Assembly: GCA_021205365.1 (NCBI GenBank)
Contig: JAJPXP010000010.1
Span: forward strand, 140,711 to 204,710
Origin: Clostridia bacterium
GTDB taxonomy: Bacteria > Bacillota > Clostridia > Oscillospirales > Butyricicoccaceae
DNA length: 64,000 nt
Direction: 5' to 3'
How positions within the stretch are numbered: the stretch's first letter is position 1; each line of letters starts with the position of its first letter. Of this stretch, positions 41,007-50,089 are shown in pieces. The notes below the pieces were generated by a model. That model made no database searches, had not been told where the DNA came from, and saw nothing but the letters and a program-made list of their open reading frames with translations. Made by a program: the position numbers and the translations under genes.

Positions 41007-42209
41007 ATGAAGATTCTGCTGCTGACAGTCACTGCCGGCTATGGGCATCACGCCACAGCAAAGGCGCTGGCTGATTTATTTGGGGAAAAAGGCGCTGAGA
41101 CAAAAATTATAGATGTATATGAATATATCAGTAAAATGATACAAAAAGCACTGGCAAAGGGGTATTTGCTGTCCTCGAAATATACACCTGAATTATATCG
41201 GCTGTTTTATGATAAGACGACAAAGAACAAGGACAAGCTGAACAAAATGAATGTTGTCAAGCTGGTGAATACCCTTGGCGCATTCAAATTCGAACATTTT
41301 GTAGATGATTTTGAACCGGATGCCATTGTGTGCACTCATGTGCTGGCGGCCCATCTGGTCAGCCAGATGAAACAGCGTAATATGGTGACTGCGCCCAGTA
41401 TAGGCATTGCGACCGATTATTGTATTCATCCCTATTGGGAAGATGTCCTGCATATGGACGGGCTGGTAACGGCAAGTGAGCTGATTACACACACAGCTGT
41501 AAAACGCGGCATCCCGGAGGAACGTATCCTGCCGTTTGGTATCCCGATTCATCCGAAGTTCAACCGGAACATTTCGCGTGAGGAGGCCTGCGAGCAGCTT
41601 GGGCTTGCGCCGGAACGTTCCACCAGTTTGGTGAGGAGCGGAAGCATGGGATACGGTAACAGTACAAAAATTGTGAAGCAGATTACAGAGCTGGGAATAG
41701 ATTTCCAGATTTTAGCTGTTTGTGGCAACAATAAACGTACTTATAACCGCCTGTGTGCCTTTCAGGAGGAATATCAAGGCGGATGTCGGATCAATGTCAT
41801 GGGGGTTGCGGATAATGTGGAGGTTCTGATGAGTGCATCCGACTGCATTATTACCAAGCCAGGCGGGCTGACCGTATCGGAATCCATCGCAAAGGGATTG
41901 CCCATGATTCTGATTCATCCGATCCCGGGACAGGAAGAACGCAATGTGGAATTTTTGATGAATAATGGCATTGCATCCAGAGTAACCAAGACCTTTCCGC
42001 TGGATGATGCGTTGTACCACTTATTCCACAGTCCGGTGCGCCTGCGTACTGTGCATGAGACAATCCGTGCGATTGGGCATCCGGATGCGGCGGAGCGTCT
42101 GGTGGATTATGTCATGGAGCTGGTGTACAAGCGGGAGCAGGCAGCGCTGCCAGAGCAAATAGCAGAAACTGCTGCAAAGACGGAGGAAAATCCTGCGGCA
42201 GGTGAATAG
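41007..42209 (+). CDS. UgtP/MGDG synthase-like glycosyltransferase
   Basis: 400-residue GT-B enzyme of family GT28. The N-terminal acceptor domain begins 'MKILLLTVTAGYGHHATAKALADLF', the MGDG synthase start. The donor domain includes 'VRSGSMGYGNSTKIV', 'INVMGVADNVEVLMSASDCIITKPGGLTVSE' and 'IPGQEERNVEFLMNNGIA'. Members add glucose or galactose to diacylglycerol, giving the anchor of lipoteichoic acid and membrane glycolipids. The acceptor is inferred from the family. The C-terminal 25 residues are Ala/Glu-rich and probably disordered. Confidence 0.88.
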   Translation: MKILLLTVTAGYGHHATAKALADLFGEKGAETKIIDVYEYISKMIQKALAKGYLLSSKYTPELYRLFYDKTTKNKDKLNKMNVVKLVNTLGAFKFEHFVDDFEPDAIVCTHVLAAHLVSQMKQRNMVTAPSIGIATDYCIHPYWEDVLHMDGLVTASELITHTAVKRGIPEERILPFGIPIHPKFNRNISREEACEQLGLAPERSTSLVRSGSMGYGNSTKIVKQITELGIDFQILAVCGNNKRTYNRLCAFQEEYQGGCRINVMGVADNVEVLMSASDCIITKPGGLTVSESIAKGLPMILIHPIPGQEERNVEFLMNNGIASRVTKTFPLDDALYHLFHSPVRLRTVHETIRAIGHPDAAERLVDYVMELVYKREQAALPEQIAETAAKTEENPAAGE

Positions 42210-42217
42210 AGAAGCAG

Positions 42218-42260
42218 AAAACCACGCTTTACCGAAGATGCGGTAGAACGTGGTTTTTTA
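42218..42260. terminator. Bidirectional terminator between glycosyltransferase and rarA
   Basis: AAAACCACG/CGTGGTTTT with an inner TACCG/CGGTA stem. T runs lie on both strands between the convergent genes. Confidence 0.82.
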
Positions 42261-42316
42261 TATGTCTTTATTGTATTATCTATTTACAATAGCTGCATGA
42301 AAACCATGCAGAATCA

Positions 42317-43639
42317 TTATTTTGTACCGTGCTGCTTCTTCCAAAGCTTGATCTGTTCCAGACGGTTTTTATATTTTGCTTCGAGGCCCTGCTCGGTGGG
42401 ATGGTAATATTTCTTCCCCAGCAGAGAGTCCGGCAGGCATTGCATATTGGTCAGCTTGTCCGCAGTGTTATGGGCGTACTGGTAACCCTTGCCATAATCC
42501 AGTTCTTTCATCAGGCGCGTCGGCGCATTGCGGATGACCAACGGTACCGGCTCGGCCAGCTGCGATACGGCGTCCCTCTTAGCGGTTTCATATGCCATGT
42601 ACAGTGCATTGGATTTGGGCGCCATGGACATATAGACAACTGCCTGCGTCAGATGAACGGAGCATTCCGGCATACCGATGAAATGGCATGCCTGATAAGC
42701 GGCAACCGCGATTTCCAATGCCCTGGGGTCGGCAAGCCCGATATCTTCGCTGGCAAACCGGGTCACCCGGCGGGCAACATATAGCGGGTCTTCCCCGGCT
42801 TCCAGCATACGTGCAAGCCAGTATACAGCAGCATCGGGGTCGGAATTACGCATGGATTTGTGCAGCGCAGAGATCAGGTTATAATGCTCCTCGCCGGTTT
42901 TGTCATACAGCAGGGATTTTTTAGCAATGCATTGTTCCAATGTTTCTGCGGAAACTGTGATGGTATCTCCGTCCGTATCGCCGTTTAAAACCACCATTTC
43001 CAGCGTAGAAAGTGCAGTTCTGGCATCGCCATTGGCGAAATTTGCGATCATTTCCAGCATGTCATGGGAGATGCGGACGGTTTGCTTTCCAAAGCCCCTT
43101 GGGTCATGCAGGGCGCGGGAAAGCAAAGCGGTCAGCTCTTCTGTTTTGAGCGCCTGCAGGACAAAGACCTTACAGCGGGACAGCAATGCACCATTGACTT
43201 CAAAGGATGGATTTTCCGTTGTAGCGCCGATCAAAATAATGCTGCCCTTTTCGACAAATGGCAGAAATGCGTCCTGCTGCGCTTTGTTAAAACGGTGGAT
43301 CTCGTCTACAAAAACGATGGTTTTATCCCCGAAGCGGCGGTTGTCCTCTGCACGCTGCATCACGGTGCGGATTTCCTTGATGCCGCTGGTGACAGCAGAA
43401 AAATCGATAAAGGATGCCCTCGTCCGGTTGGCAATGATACGCGCAAGGGTGGTCTTGCCAACGCCCGGAGGCCCCCAGAAAATCATGGAGGAAATGCGGT
43501 CAGCTTCAATCAGATGGCGAAGCACCTTTCCTTCGCCCAGCAGATGGGTTTGCCCCGCAAATTCCTCCAATGATTGCGGGCGAAGCCGGGCTGCCAACGG
43601 CTGGGTATCGGCGCTGCCAAAAAGTGTCTGCTGTTCCAT
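42317..43639 (-). CDS. rarA: Replication-associated recombination AAA ATPase
   Basis: 440-residue RarA/MgsA/WRNIP1-family clamp-loader-like ATPase that acts at stalled replication forks. N-terminal 'QQTLFGSADTQPLAARLRPQSLEEFAGQTHLL' is a family signature. Walker A is 'FWGPPGVGKTTLARII', Walker B 'IVFVDEIHRFNKAQQDAFLPFVE', sensor 1 'LIGATTENPSF'. The C-terminal tetramerisation part 'YWLARMLEAGEDPLYVARRVTRFASEDIGLADP' is intact. I take ATG 43639, as GGGAGG lies 8 bases upstream; the GTG at 43642 is one codon earlier. Confidence 0.95.
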   Translation of the reverse strand: MEQQTLFGSADTQPLAARLRPQSLEEFAGQTHLLGEGKVLRHLIEADRISSMIFWGPPGVGKTTLARIIANRTRASFIDFSAVTSGIKEIRTVMQRAEDNRRFGDKTIVFVDEIHRFNKAQQDAFLPFVEKGSIILIGATTENPSFEVNGALLSRCKVFVLQALKTEELTALLSRALHDPRGFGKQTVRISHDMLEMIANFANGDARTALSTLEMVVLNGDTDGDTITVSAETLEQCIAKKSLLYDKTGEEHYNLISALHKSMRNSDPDAAVYWLARMLEAGEDPLYVARRVTRFASEDIGLADPRALEIAVAAYQACHFIGMPECSVHLTQAVVYMSMAPKSNALYMAYETAKRDAVSQLAEPVPLVIRNAPTRLMKELDYGKGYQYAHNTADKLTNMQCLPDSLLGKKYYHPTEQGLEAKYKNRLEQIKLWKKQHGTK

Positions 43640-43747
43640 CACATTTTCCTCCCAACTGTATTAGATAAAAATATTATACTGCGAAGGAAAAAGGGGTGCA
43701 AGATATTCTATCACAGATATGGAGGGCATCCCGGCTGGCAAAAGAAA

Positions 43748-43776
43748 TTGACTTTTTGTTTCTGTTGTGATACTTT
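43748..43776 (+). promoter_or_regulatory. Possible promoter for the acyl-CoA synthetase gene
   Basis: TTGACT (43748-43753), 17-base spacer, TACTTT (43771-43776). The -10 is weak, so the assignment is tentative. Confidence 0.4.
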
Positions 43777-43856
43777 TATAGGAAAAGAACAACGCTTTAA
43801 ACTGACAAAGAAAATGCTTTAAGAGATTACATAGAGGAAGGATAGAGAACAGGAAC

Positions 43857-45494
43857 ATGCCTATTACAGATTTATTGGAAAAAAACAGCAAGCTGTATGG
43901 CGACGACGTTGCACTTGTTGAATTGAATCCTGAAATTCAGGAAATCCGCCGTGTGACATGGAAGGAATTTGACCTGATGGAGCCGACGCCGGCTACCAGC
44001 TACCGCCGTGAAATCACATGGAGCGTATTTGATGAAAAAGCAAACCGTTTTGCAAATCTGCTGCTCAGCCGTGGCATCAAAAAGGGGGATAAGGTAGCAA
44101 TCCTGCTGATGAACTGCCTGGAATGGCTGCCGATTTACTTCGGTGTCCTGAAAACTGGCGCACTCGCAGTCCCGTTTAATTTCCGTTATGATACTGATGA
44201 GATCAAATACTGTGCTGATCTGGCAGAGGTCGACGTGATTGTATTCGGCAGCAACTTTATCGGGCGTCTGGAGCCGATTGCAGATGAACTGGGCCGGAAG
44301 CGGCTGATGTTCTATCTGGGTGAGGGAGGCTGTCCAACTTGGGCAGAGAATTACGCTTCTCTGGCAGCCAATTGTTCCAGCCAGGCACCACTGATTGATA
44401 TCCGTGATGAAGATGATGCGGCAATTTACTTTTCCTCCGGCACTACGGGCTTTCCAAAGGCAATCCTGCATAACCATGAAAGCCTGATGCATTCCGCACG
44501 TGTGGAGCAGGCACATCATGGCCAGACCAAGGATGATGTATTCCTCTGCATTCCGCCGCTGTACCACACTGGCGCAAAAATGCACTGGTTCGGCAGTCTG
44601 ATTTCCGGCGGCAAGGCAGTATTGCTGAAGGGTACCAAACCAAAGTACGTACTGGAAGCAGTTTCGCAGGAGAAGTGTTCCATTGTTTGGCTGCTGGTTC
44701 CGTGGGCACAGGATATTCTGGATGCACTGGACCGCGGTGATTTCAAGCTGGAGGATTATACGCTGGAGCAGTGGAGACTGATGCATATTGGCGCACAGCC
44801 GGTACCACCGTCCCTGATCCGCCGCTGGAAGAAGTATTTCCCAAAACATCAGTATGATACCAACTATGGCCTGAGTGAATCCATTGGACCGGGCTGTGTC
44901 CACCTGGGTGTGGAAAATATCCATAAGGTTGGCGCAATTGGCGTTCCGGGCTTTGGCTGGAAAGCAAAGATTGTGGATGAAAACGGCGAAAACGTCAAAC
45001 AGGGCGACGTAGGTGAGCTGTGCGTGAAGGGACCTGGCGTCATGACCTGTTATTACCGTGATGAAAAAGCGACCGCAGAGACGCTCAGAGACGGATGGCT
45101 GTTTACCGGGGATATGGCAATGCAGGATGAGGACGGCTTCTATTTCCTCGTAGACCGCAAAAAGGATGTCATTATCAGCGGCGGCGAAAATATTTATCCG
45201 GTTCAGATTGAGGATTTCCTGCGTGCATATCCGTCCATCAAGGACGTTGCCGTTATTGGTATGCCGGATCAGCGCCTGGGTGAGATCACGGCGGCGATTA
45301 TTGAAATCAAGGAGGGCTTTACCTGCACGGAAGCGGAAATCCGTGAATTTTGTATGAAGCTGCCGCGCTATAAGCGTCCGGTCAACATCATCTTTGCTGA
45401 TATTCCGCGCAATCCGACCGGCAAAATTGAAAAGCCGAAGCTCCGTCAGATCTATCGCGTGGAAAATCTGGTTGCGAAGGAAAACCAGGGCTGA
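43857..45494 (+). CDS. AMP-forming acyl-CoA synthetase
   Basis: 545-residue member of the AMP-dependent synthetase/ligase (ANL) superfamily, which activates a carboxylic acid through an acyl-AMP to its CoA thioester. The P-loop 'IYFSSGTTGFPKA' is at about residue 200. 'YGLSESIGPG' is the A5 motif, 'DGWLFTGDMAMQDEDGFYFLVDRKKDVIISGGENIYP' the A7-A8 hinge, and 'NPTGKIEKPKL' carries the catalytic Lys. The substrate is not fixed by sequence. The nearby IorAB and phenylacetate-CoA ligase genes suggest aryl or branched acids. It ends before a strong terminator. Confidence 0.9.
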   Translation: MPITDLLEKNSKLYGDDVALVELNPEIQEIRRVTWKEFDLMEPTPATSYRREITWSVFDEKANRFANLLLSRGIKKGDKVAILLMNCLEWLPIYFGVLKTGALAVPFNFRYDTDEIKYCADLAEVDVIVFGSNFIGRLEPIADELGRKRLMFYLGEGGCPTWAENYASLAANCSSQAPLIDIRDEDDAAIYFSSGTTGFPKAILHNHESLMHSARVEQAHHGQTKDDVFLCIPPLYHTGAKMHWFGSLISGGKAVLLKGTKPKYVLEAVSQEKCSIVWLLVPWAQDILDALDRGDFKLEDYTLEQWRLMHIGAQPVPPSLIRRWKKYFPKHQYDTNYGLSESIGPGCVHLGVENIHKVGAIGVPGFGWKAKIVDENGENVKQGDVGELCVKGPGVMTCYYRDEKATAETLRDGWLFTGDMAMQDEDGFYFLVDRKKDVIISGGENIYPVQIEDFLRAYPSIKDVAVIGMPDQRLGEITAAIIEIKEGFTCTEAEIREFCMKLPRYKRPVNIIFADIPRNPTGKIEKPKLRQIYRVENLVAKENQG

Positions 45495-45633
45495 TGCTTT
45501 GCATGGCATATATGAGCTTCCGCGTGATAACAGAAACTTTTTGCACACAGAACAGGGCGGGCTGAGGGAGGCTTTGTGACAAATCATCTTGTTTTACTAT
45601 TTTACATCCCGCGTGTTGGTTGACACAGATAAC

Positions 45634-45667
45634 GGCTCCTGCTTTTGGCAGGAGCCTGCTTTTTTTG
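45634..45667 (+). terminator. Terminator after acyl-CoA synthetase
   Basis: Perfect 9-bp stem GGCTCCTGC/GCAGGAGCC with a TTTTG loop, followed by TGCTTTTTTT. Confidence 0.87.
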
Positions 45668-45811
45668 CAGCTTTTCGGTGAAAGAACGGGTGGCTTTTGG
45701 TGAAATTCACAAAAAAGTGGTTTACTGTCATGCTTTGTTGTGTTAAACTTAATCTTAAAGGCGTCATAAATTTAGCTGTCATTTTCCGGCAGCAGCAGGA
45801 GGGAGTGCCGT
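45668..45811. other. Upstream region of the TrpR-like gene
   Basis: The whole gap between the acyl-CoA synthetase and the TrpR-like gene is 317 bases. Besides the terminator it holds a possible promoter, TTTACT (45721-45726), 17 bases, TAAACT (45744-45749), and an AGGAGGGAG ribosome site. Nothing else is apparent. Confidence 0.4.
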
Positions 45812-46108
45812 ATGGCAAAATTAAATCACAAAGAGCCGAGCATGGCTCTATATGAGAATATCCTGAAGCTGAAAACCGTTGATGAGTGCAGGAAGTTCTT
45901 CGAAGATCTGTGCACTGTATCAGAGGCAAGGGCGATGGAGCAGCGCTTTGACGTAGCTGTTTTGCTCACGCAGGGCAAAATTTATAATGATATCCTTGGC
46001 AGAACCGGTGCAAGCAGCGCCACCATCAGCCGTGTCAGCCGTATGCTGTCATCAGGAACTGGCGTACTGCGTGGTATGACAGAGCAGATTGCTGAGGAAG
46101 AAACATAA
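45812..46108 (+). CDS. TrpR/YerC-family DNA-binding regulator
   Basis: 98 residues, all-helical, of the YerC/YecD (TrpR-like) family. The helix-turn-helix is 'AVLLTQGKIYNDILGRTGASSATISRVSRML' at about residues 48-78, preceded by the family's 'LKTVDECRKFFEDLCTVSEARAMEQR'. These are homologues of the tryptophan repressor whose ligands are mostly unknown. It lies 64 bases before iorA, which oxidises arylpyruvates made from aromatic amino acids. Control of iorAB by aromatic amino acids is an attractive inference, not shown. Confidence 0.85.
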   Translation: MAKLNHKEPSMALYENILKLKTVDECRKFFEDLCTVSEARAMEQRFDVAVLLTQGKIYNDILGRTGASSATISRVSRMLSSGTGVLRGMTEQIAEEET

Positions 46109-46172
46109 TGTTTCAATGCGCCGTTTTATTTTCTATAGGCGGCAAACACATAGTGAGAAAGGGAAGATACTT

Positions 46173-47900
46173 ATGAAACAGCTGATGTTGGGCAATCAGG
46201 CAGTTGCCCGCGGCCTGTATGAAGCCGGATGCAGCGTGGTTTCCAGTTATCCGGGAACCCCAAGTACAGAAGTTACAGAGGAAGCCGCAAAATATGATGA
46301 AATGTACTGTGAGTGGGCCCCAAATGAAAAGGTTGCAATGGAAGTTGCTTTTGGTGCATGTCTTGCCGGCAAGCGCAGCTTCTGCGGCATGAAGCATGTC
46401 GGCCTGAATGTAGCTGCGGACCCGCTGTTTACCGTATCTTATACCGGTGTCAATGCTGGTATGGTTATTGTTGTAGCGGATGATGCCGGTATGCACTCCT
46501 CTCAGAATGAACAGGATTCCCGCCATCATGCCATTGCATCCAAGATCCCGATGCTGGAGCCGTCGGACTCCGCAGAAGCACGTGCATTTACCATGCGTGC
46601 CTTTGAACTGTCGGAACAGTTTGATACTCCGGTTATCATCAAAATGTGCACCCGCGTTGCGCATTCCCAGAGCATCGTTGAACCGGACGAGCGCATCGTT
46701 CCGCCGGCAAAGCCGTATGAGAAAAATATCGGCAAGTATGTTATGATGCCGGGCAACGCAAAGCGCCGCCACCCGCTGGTAGAGCAGCGCACCCGGGATC
46801 TGATCGCATTTGCAGAAAACTGTGAATTTAACCGCGTTGAAATGGCGGATACTGCGATCGGTGTCATCACTTCGAGCACCTGTTATCAGTATGCAAAGGA
46901 AGTGTTTGGAGAGAAGGCATCGGTTCTGAAGCTGGGTATGATTCATCCGCTGCCGGAGAAGCTGATTCTGGATTTTGCAGCGAAGGTTGACAAGCTGGTT
47001 GTCATCGAAGAGCTCGACCCGATTATTGAAGACCACTGCAAAAAGCTGGGCCTTACCGTTACCGGCAAGGATGTCCTTCCGCTGGAGGATGAATTCTCTC
47101 AGAACCTGATTGCAGAAAAGCTTGGCCTGCCGGTTCCGCAGGGCAAAAAACTGGACGAAACCATGCCGGCACGTCCGCCAGTCATGTGCGCAGGATGTCC
47201 ACACCGTGGTTTGTTCTACACCCTGTCCAAAAATAAGTGTACTGTTTTGGGTGATATCGGCTGTTATACGCTGGGTGCAGTGGCACCGCTGAGTGCGATT
47301 GAAATGACCCTGTGTATGGGTGCATCTATTTCTTCTGTTCATGGCTATAACAAGGCGCTGGGCAAGGAATCGGAGGGAAAGACCGTTGCTGTTATTGGTG
47401 ACTCTACTTTCATGCATTCCGGTATGACTGGTCTTGCCAATATCGCATATAACCAGAGCAATTCTACGGTTATCATTCTGGATAACTCCATCACTGGTAT
47501 GACCGGACACCAGCAGAACCCGACCACTGGTTATAATATCAAGGGTGATCCGGCTGGTAAGATTGATCTGGAATCCCTGTGCCGTGCGATGGGATTCGAA
47601 CATATCCGGGTTGTTGACCCGTATGACCTGAAGCAGTGTGATACCGTTTTGAAGGAGGAGCTGGCAATTGAAGCACCGTCTGTTATCATCAGCCGCCGCC
47701 CATGTGCGCTGCTGAAATATGTCAAGCATAATCCGCCGCTGAAGGTCGACAAGGATGCATGTCGCGGATGCCACAGCTGTATGAAGCTTGGATGTCCTGC
47801 AATCAGCATCAAGAATAAGAAGGCAGTAATTGACAATACGCTTTGTGTTGGCTGCGGTGTATGTCAGCAGCTGTGTGCATTCGATGCACTGAAAGACTGA
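46173..47900 (+). CDS. iorA: Indolepyruvate:ferredoxin oxidoreductase subunit alpha
   Basis: 575-residue thiamine-diphosphate enzyme that oxidatively decarboxylates arylpyruvates to aryl-acetyl-CoA and reduces ferredoxin. The pyrimidine-binding half starts 'KQLMLGNQAVARGLYEAGCSVVSSYPGTPSTEV'. The TPP domain has 'MCAGCPHRGLFYTL' and 'VLGDIGCYTLGAVAPL'. The C-terminus carries two 4Fe-4S motifs, 'CRGCHSCMKLGCPAI' and 'CVGCGVCQQLCAFDAL'. I start it at ATG 46173, with GAAAGGGAAG upstream; the ORF track start is too early. iorB follows in the same operon. Confidence 0.95.
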   Translation: MKQLMLGNQAVARGLYEAGCSVVSSYPGTPSTEVTEEAAKYDEMYCEWAPNEKVAMEVAFGACLAGKRSFCGMKHVGLNVAADPLFTVSYTGVNAGMVIVVADDAGMHSSQNEQDSRHHAIASKIPMLEPSDSAEARAFTMRAFELSEQFDTPVIIKMCTRVAHSQSIVEPDERIVPPAKPYEKNIGKYVMMPGNAKRRHPLVEQRTRDLIAFAENCEFNRVEMADTAIGVITSSTCYQYAKEVFGEKASVLKLGMIHPLPEKLILDFAAKVDKLVVIEELDPIIEDHCKKLGLTVTGKDVLPLEDEFSQNLIAEKLGLPVPQGKKLDETMPARPPVMCAGCPHRGLFYTLSKNKCTVLGDIGCYTLGAVAPLSAIEMTLCMGASISSVHGYNKALGKESEGKTVAVIGDSTFMHSGMTGLANIAYNQSNSTVIILDNSITGMTGHQQNPTTGYNIKGDPAGKIDLESLCRAMGFEHIRVVDPYDLKQCDTVLKEELAIEAPSVIISRRPCALLKYVKHNPPLKVDKDACRGCHSCMKLGCPAISIKNKKAVIDNTLCVGCGVCQQLCAFDALKD

Positions 47901-47913
47901 GGAGGTGGCTGAA

Positions 47914-48486
47914 ATGACAACGAATGTAATGATCGTAGGTGTCGGCGGCCAGGGTTCTCTGCTGGCAAGCAAGCTGCTGGGACGTTTGCTGCTGGATCAG
48001 GGATATGATGTAAAGGTTTCGGAAGTACATGGCATGAGCCAGCGCGGTGGCAGTGTTGTAACCTATGTCCGCTTTGGCGAGCATGTATATTCTCCGATTA
48101 TCGATAAGGGGGAAGCGGATTTTATCGTTTCCTTTGAAAAGCTGGAAGCTGCACGCTGGATGGAATATCTCAAGCAGGGCGGGCGCGTGATTGTCAATAC
48201 CCAGGAGATAGACCCGATGCCGGTTATCACTGGCGCGGCAGAATATCCAACCGATCTGATTGAGAAAATGGAGGCGCTGGGGGCAAAGGTAGACGCAATG
48301 GATGCGCTGGCCATTGCAACCGAAGCAGGGTCTTCCAAGGCAGTGAATATTGCACTGATGGGCAGGCTGTCCCGTTATTTTGACCAGATTACAGAAGATG
48401 CATGGCTGGACGCGCTGGCTGCCAGTGTGCCGGCAAAGTTCTTGGAGCTGAACCGCAAGGCATTTTCTCTGGGCCGTGCAGAGTAA
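47914..48486 (+). CDS. iorB: Indolepyruvate:ferredoxin oxidoreductase subunit beta
   Basis: 190-residue gamma-type subunit of 2-oxoacid:ferredoxin oxidoreductases. 'VMIVGVGGQGSLLASKLLGRLLLDQGYDVKVSEVHGMSQRGGSVVTYVRFG' is the family signature. It partners IorA in the cytoplasm. ATG 47914 is chosen because GGAGGTG at 47901-47906 is correctly spaced; the GTG inside that site (47905) is not a likely start. It lies 13 bases after iorA. Confidence 0.94.
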   Translation: MTTNVMIVGVGGQGSLLASKLLGRLLLDQGYDVKVSEVHGMSQRGGSVVTYVRFGEHVYSPIIDKGEADFIVSFEKLEAARWMEYLKQGGRVIVNTQEIDPMPVITGAAEYPTDLIEKMEALGAKVDAMDALAIATEAGSSKAVNIALMGRLSRYFDQITEDAWLDALAASVPAKFLELNRKAFSLGRAE

Positions 48487-48705
48487 CGAAGTACAAGAGC
48501 CGTATTCAATATAAGTGTGTATAATACGGATTCTCAGGAGTAATCCCTCTCAGGAAAGGAGGGCCACGAGGAATGGCCTTCAGAGAGCCGACTGTTTGCC
48601 TATGAAATCAGAACAAAGTCGCCGCTTGAGCTATTTTTTCGGGAAATAGCGGGCGGGGAAGGGATGGTTTCCCGCGTCAGAGTATAAGGAGTTTGGAACA
48701 ATCAT
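48487..48705 (+). promoter_or_regulatory. Structured leader upstream of the phenylacetate-CoA ligase gene
   Basis: A 219-base gap. TATAAT at 48520-48525 lies inside the dyad CCGTATT/AATACGG (48500-48529). Three chained hairpins follow: GGATT/AATCC (48528-48546), CCCTC/GAGGG (48545-48563) and GGCCA/TGGCC (48562-48578). Each shares two bases with the next and shows a purine-rich loop containing GGA. Further on, GCTATTT/AAATAGC (48630-48650) competes with GGGAAA/TTTCCC (48641-48673). The ribosome site AAGGAG is at 48686-48691. It may be a regulatory RNA; see findings. Confidence 0.5.
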
Positions 48706-50013
48706 ATGAAACGTTATTATCAGCCGGAAATTGAGACTATGCCGGTTGACCAGCTGCAGGCCCTGCAAAGTGAGCGTCTGGTCAAGCAGGTACAGTATGT
48801 CTATGACAATGTGGAATTTTACCGGAATAAGATGGATGAAATGGGCATAAAGCCGGAGGATATCCGTGGTATTGAGGATCTGCATAGGCTTCCGTTTATC
48901 ACCAAGGATGATCTGAAGGACCAGTACCCGTATGGCCTGCTGGCAAAGCCGCTGGCAGACTGCGTGCGCATCCAGTCTACCAGTGGTACGACTGGCCGCC
49001 GTGTTGTTGCATTCTATACACAGAACGACATTGATCTGTGGGAAGATTGCTGTGCACGTGCGATTGTAGCCGCAGGCGGAACCAATGAGGATGTCTGCCA
49101 TGTCTGCTATGGCTATGGACTGTTCACGGGAGGTCCCGGACTGAATGGCGGCTCCCATAAGGTTGGCTGCCTGACATTGCCAATGTCCTCCGGTAATACC
49201 GAGCGCCAGATTCAGTTTATGACAGATCTGGGTTCCACCATCCTGTGCTGCACCCCGTCGTATGCGGCTTATCTGGCAGAGAGCATCGATGAGATGGGCG
49301 TGCGTGACCAGATTAAGCTGAAGGCTGGCATCTTCGGCGCAGAAGCATGGACCGAGGAGATGCGCCATGATATTGAGGAAAATCTGGGTATTAAGGCATA
49401 TGATATCTATGGCCTGACGGAGATTTCCGGCCCGGGCGTATCCTTCGAGTGTGAAGAACAGAGGGGGATGCATATCAATGAAGACCACTTCATTGCAGAG
49501 GTCATTGACCCGAAGACCGGTGAAGTCCTGCCGGAAGGCGAGCGTGGTGAGCTGGTATTTACCTGCCTGACCAAGGAAGCATTCCCGCTGATGCGTTACC
49601 GCACACGTGATATCTGTATCCTGTCCCGTGAAAAGTGTTCCTGCGGCCGTACCCATATCCGCATGACCAAGCCATTGGGACGCAGTGATGATATGATGGT
49701 TGTCAAGGGTGTCAATGTATTCCCATCACAGATTGAGACTGTCTTGATGAATGAGGGTTATCCGGCGAACTATGAGCTGATTGTAGACCGTGTTGGCAAC
49801 AGTGATACCATTGAAGTGAACGTCGAAATGTCACAGGAGATGTTCAACGACCTGTCCGTGCCTAATATAGAACGTGAGAAGAAGCTGGTAGCAAAGCTGA
49901 AAGCGATGCTGGGCATCCGTGTAGATGTTAAACTGGTAGCGCCGAAGGCCATTGCCCGCAGCGAAGGCAAGGCAGTGCGTGTGATTGATAAGCGAAATCT
50001 GTTTAAAAACTGA
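48706..50013 (+). CDS. Phenylacetate-CoA ligase-like enzyme
   Basis: 435-residue member of the PaaK subfamily of AMP-forming ligases. It has 'RLPFITKDDLKDQYPYGLLA', the P-loop 'IQSTSGTTGRRVVAFYT', 'DIYGLTEISGPGVSFEC', 'RTRDICIL' and the C-terminal domain beginning 'GRSDDMMVVKGVNVFPSQIE'. PaaK enzymes interconvert phenylacetate and phenylacetyl-CoA. Next to iorAB, the probable role is to convert the aryl-acetyl-CoA product, or to activate arylacetates for the reverse reaction. The direction is inference. It ends at a terminator. Confidence 0.92.
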   Translation: MKRYYQPEIETMPVDQLQALQSERLVKQVQYVYDNVEFYRNKMDEMGIKPEDIRGIEDLHRLPFITKDDLKDQYPYGLLAKPLADCVRIQSTSGTTGRRVVAFYTQNDIDLWEDCCARAIVAAGGTNEDVCHVCYGYGLFTGGPGLNGGSHKVGCLTLPMSSGNTERQIQFMTDLGSTILCCTPSYAAYLAESIDEMGVRDQIKLKAGIFGAEAWTEEMRHDIEENLGIKAYDIYGLTEISGPGVSFECEEQRGMHINEDHFIAEVIDPKTGEVLPEGERGELVFTCLTKEAFPLMRYRTRDICILSREKCSCGRTHIRMTKPLGRSDDMMVVKGVNVFPSQIETVLMNEGYPANYELIVDRVGNSDTIEVNVEMSQEMFNDLSVPNIEREKKLVAKLKAMLGIRVDVKLVAPKAIARSEGKAVRVIDKRNLFKN

Positions 50014-50033
50014 TTTTATATTGCTCAAATGAT

Positions 50034-50072
50034 AAGAGCGTCCCGCCGGAATTCCGGTGAGACGCTCTTTTG
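50034..50072 (+). terminator. Terminator after phenylacetate-CoA ligase gene
   Basis: AAGAGCGTC/GACGCTCTT with an inner CCGG/CCGG stem, followed by TTTT. Confidence 0.85.
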
Positions 50073-50089
50073 CTTACGGATTGATTTTG

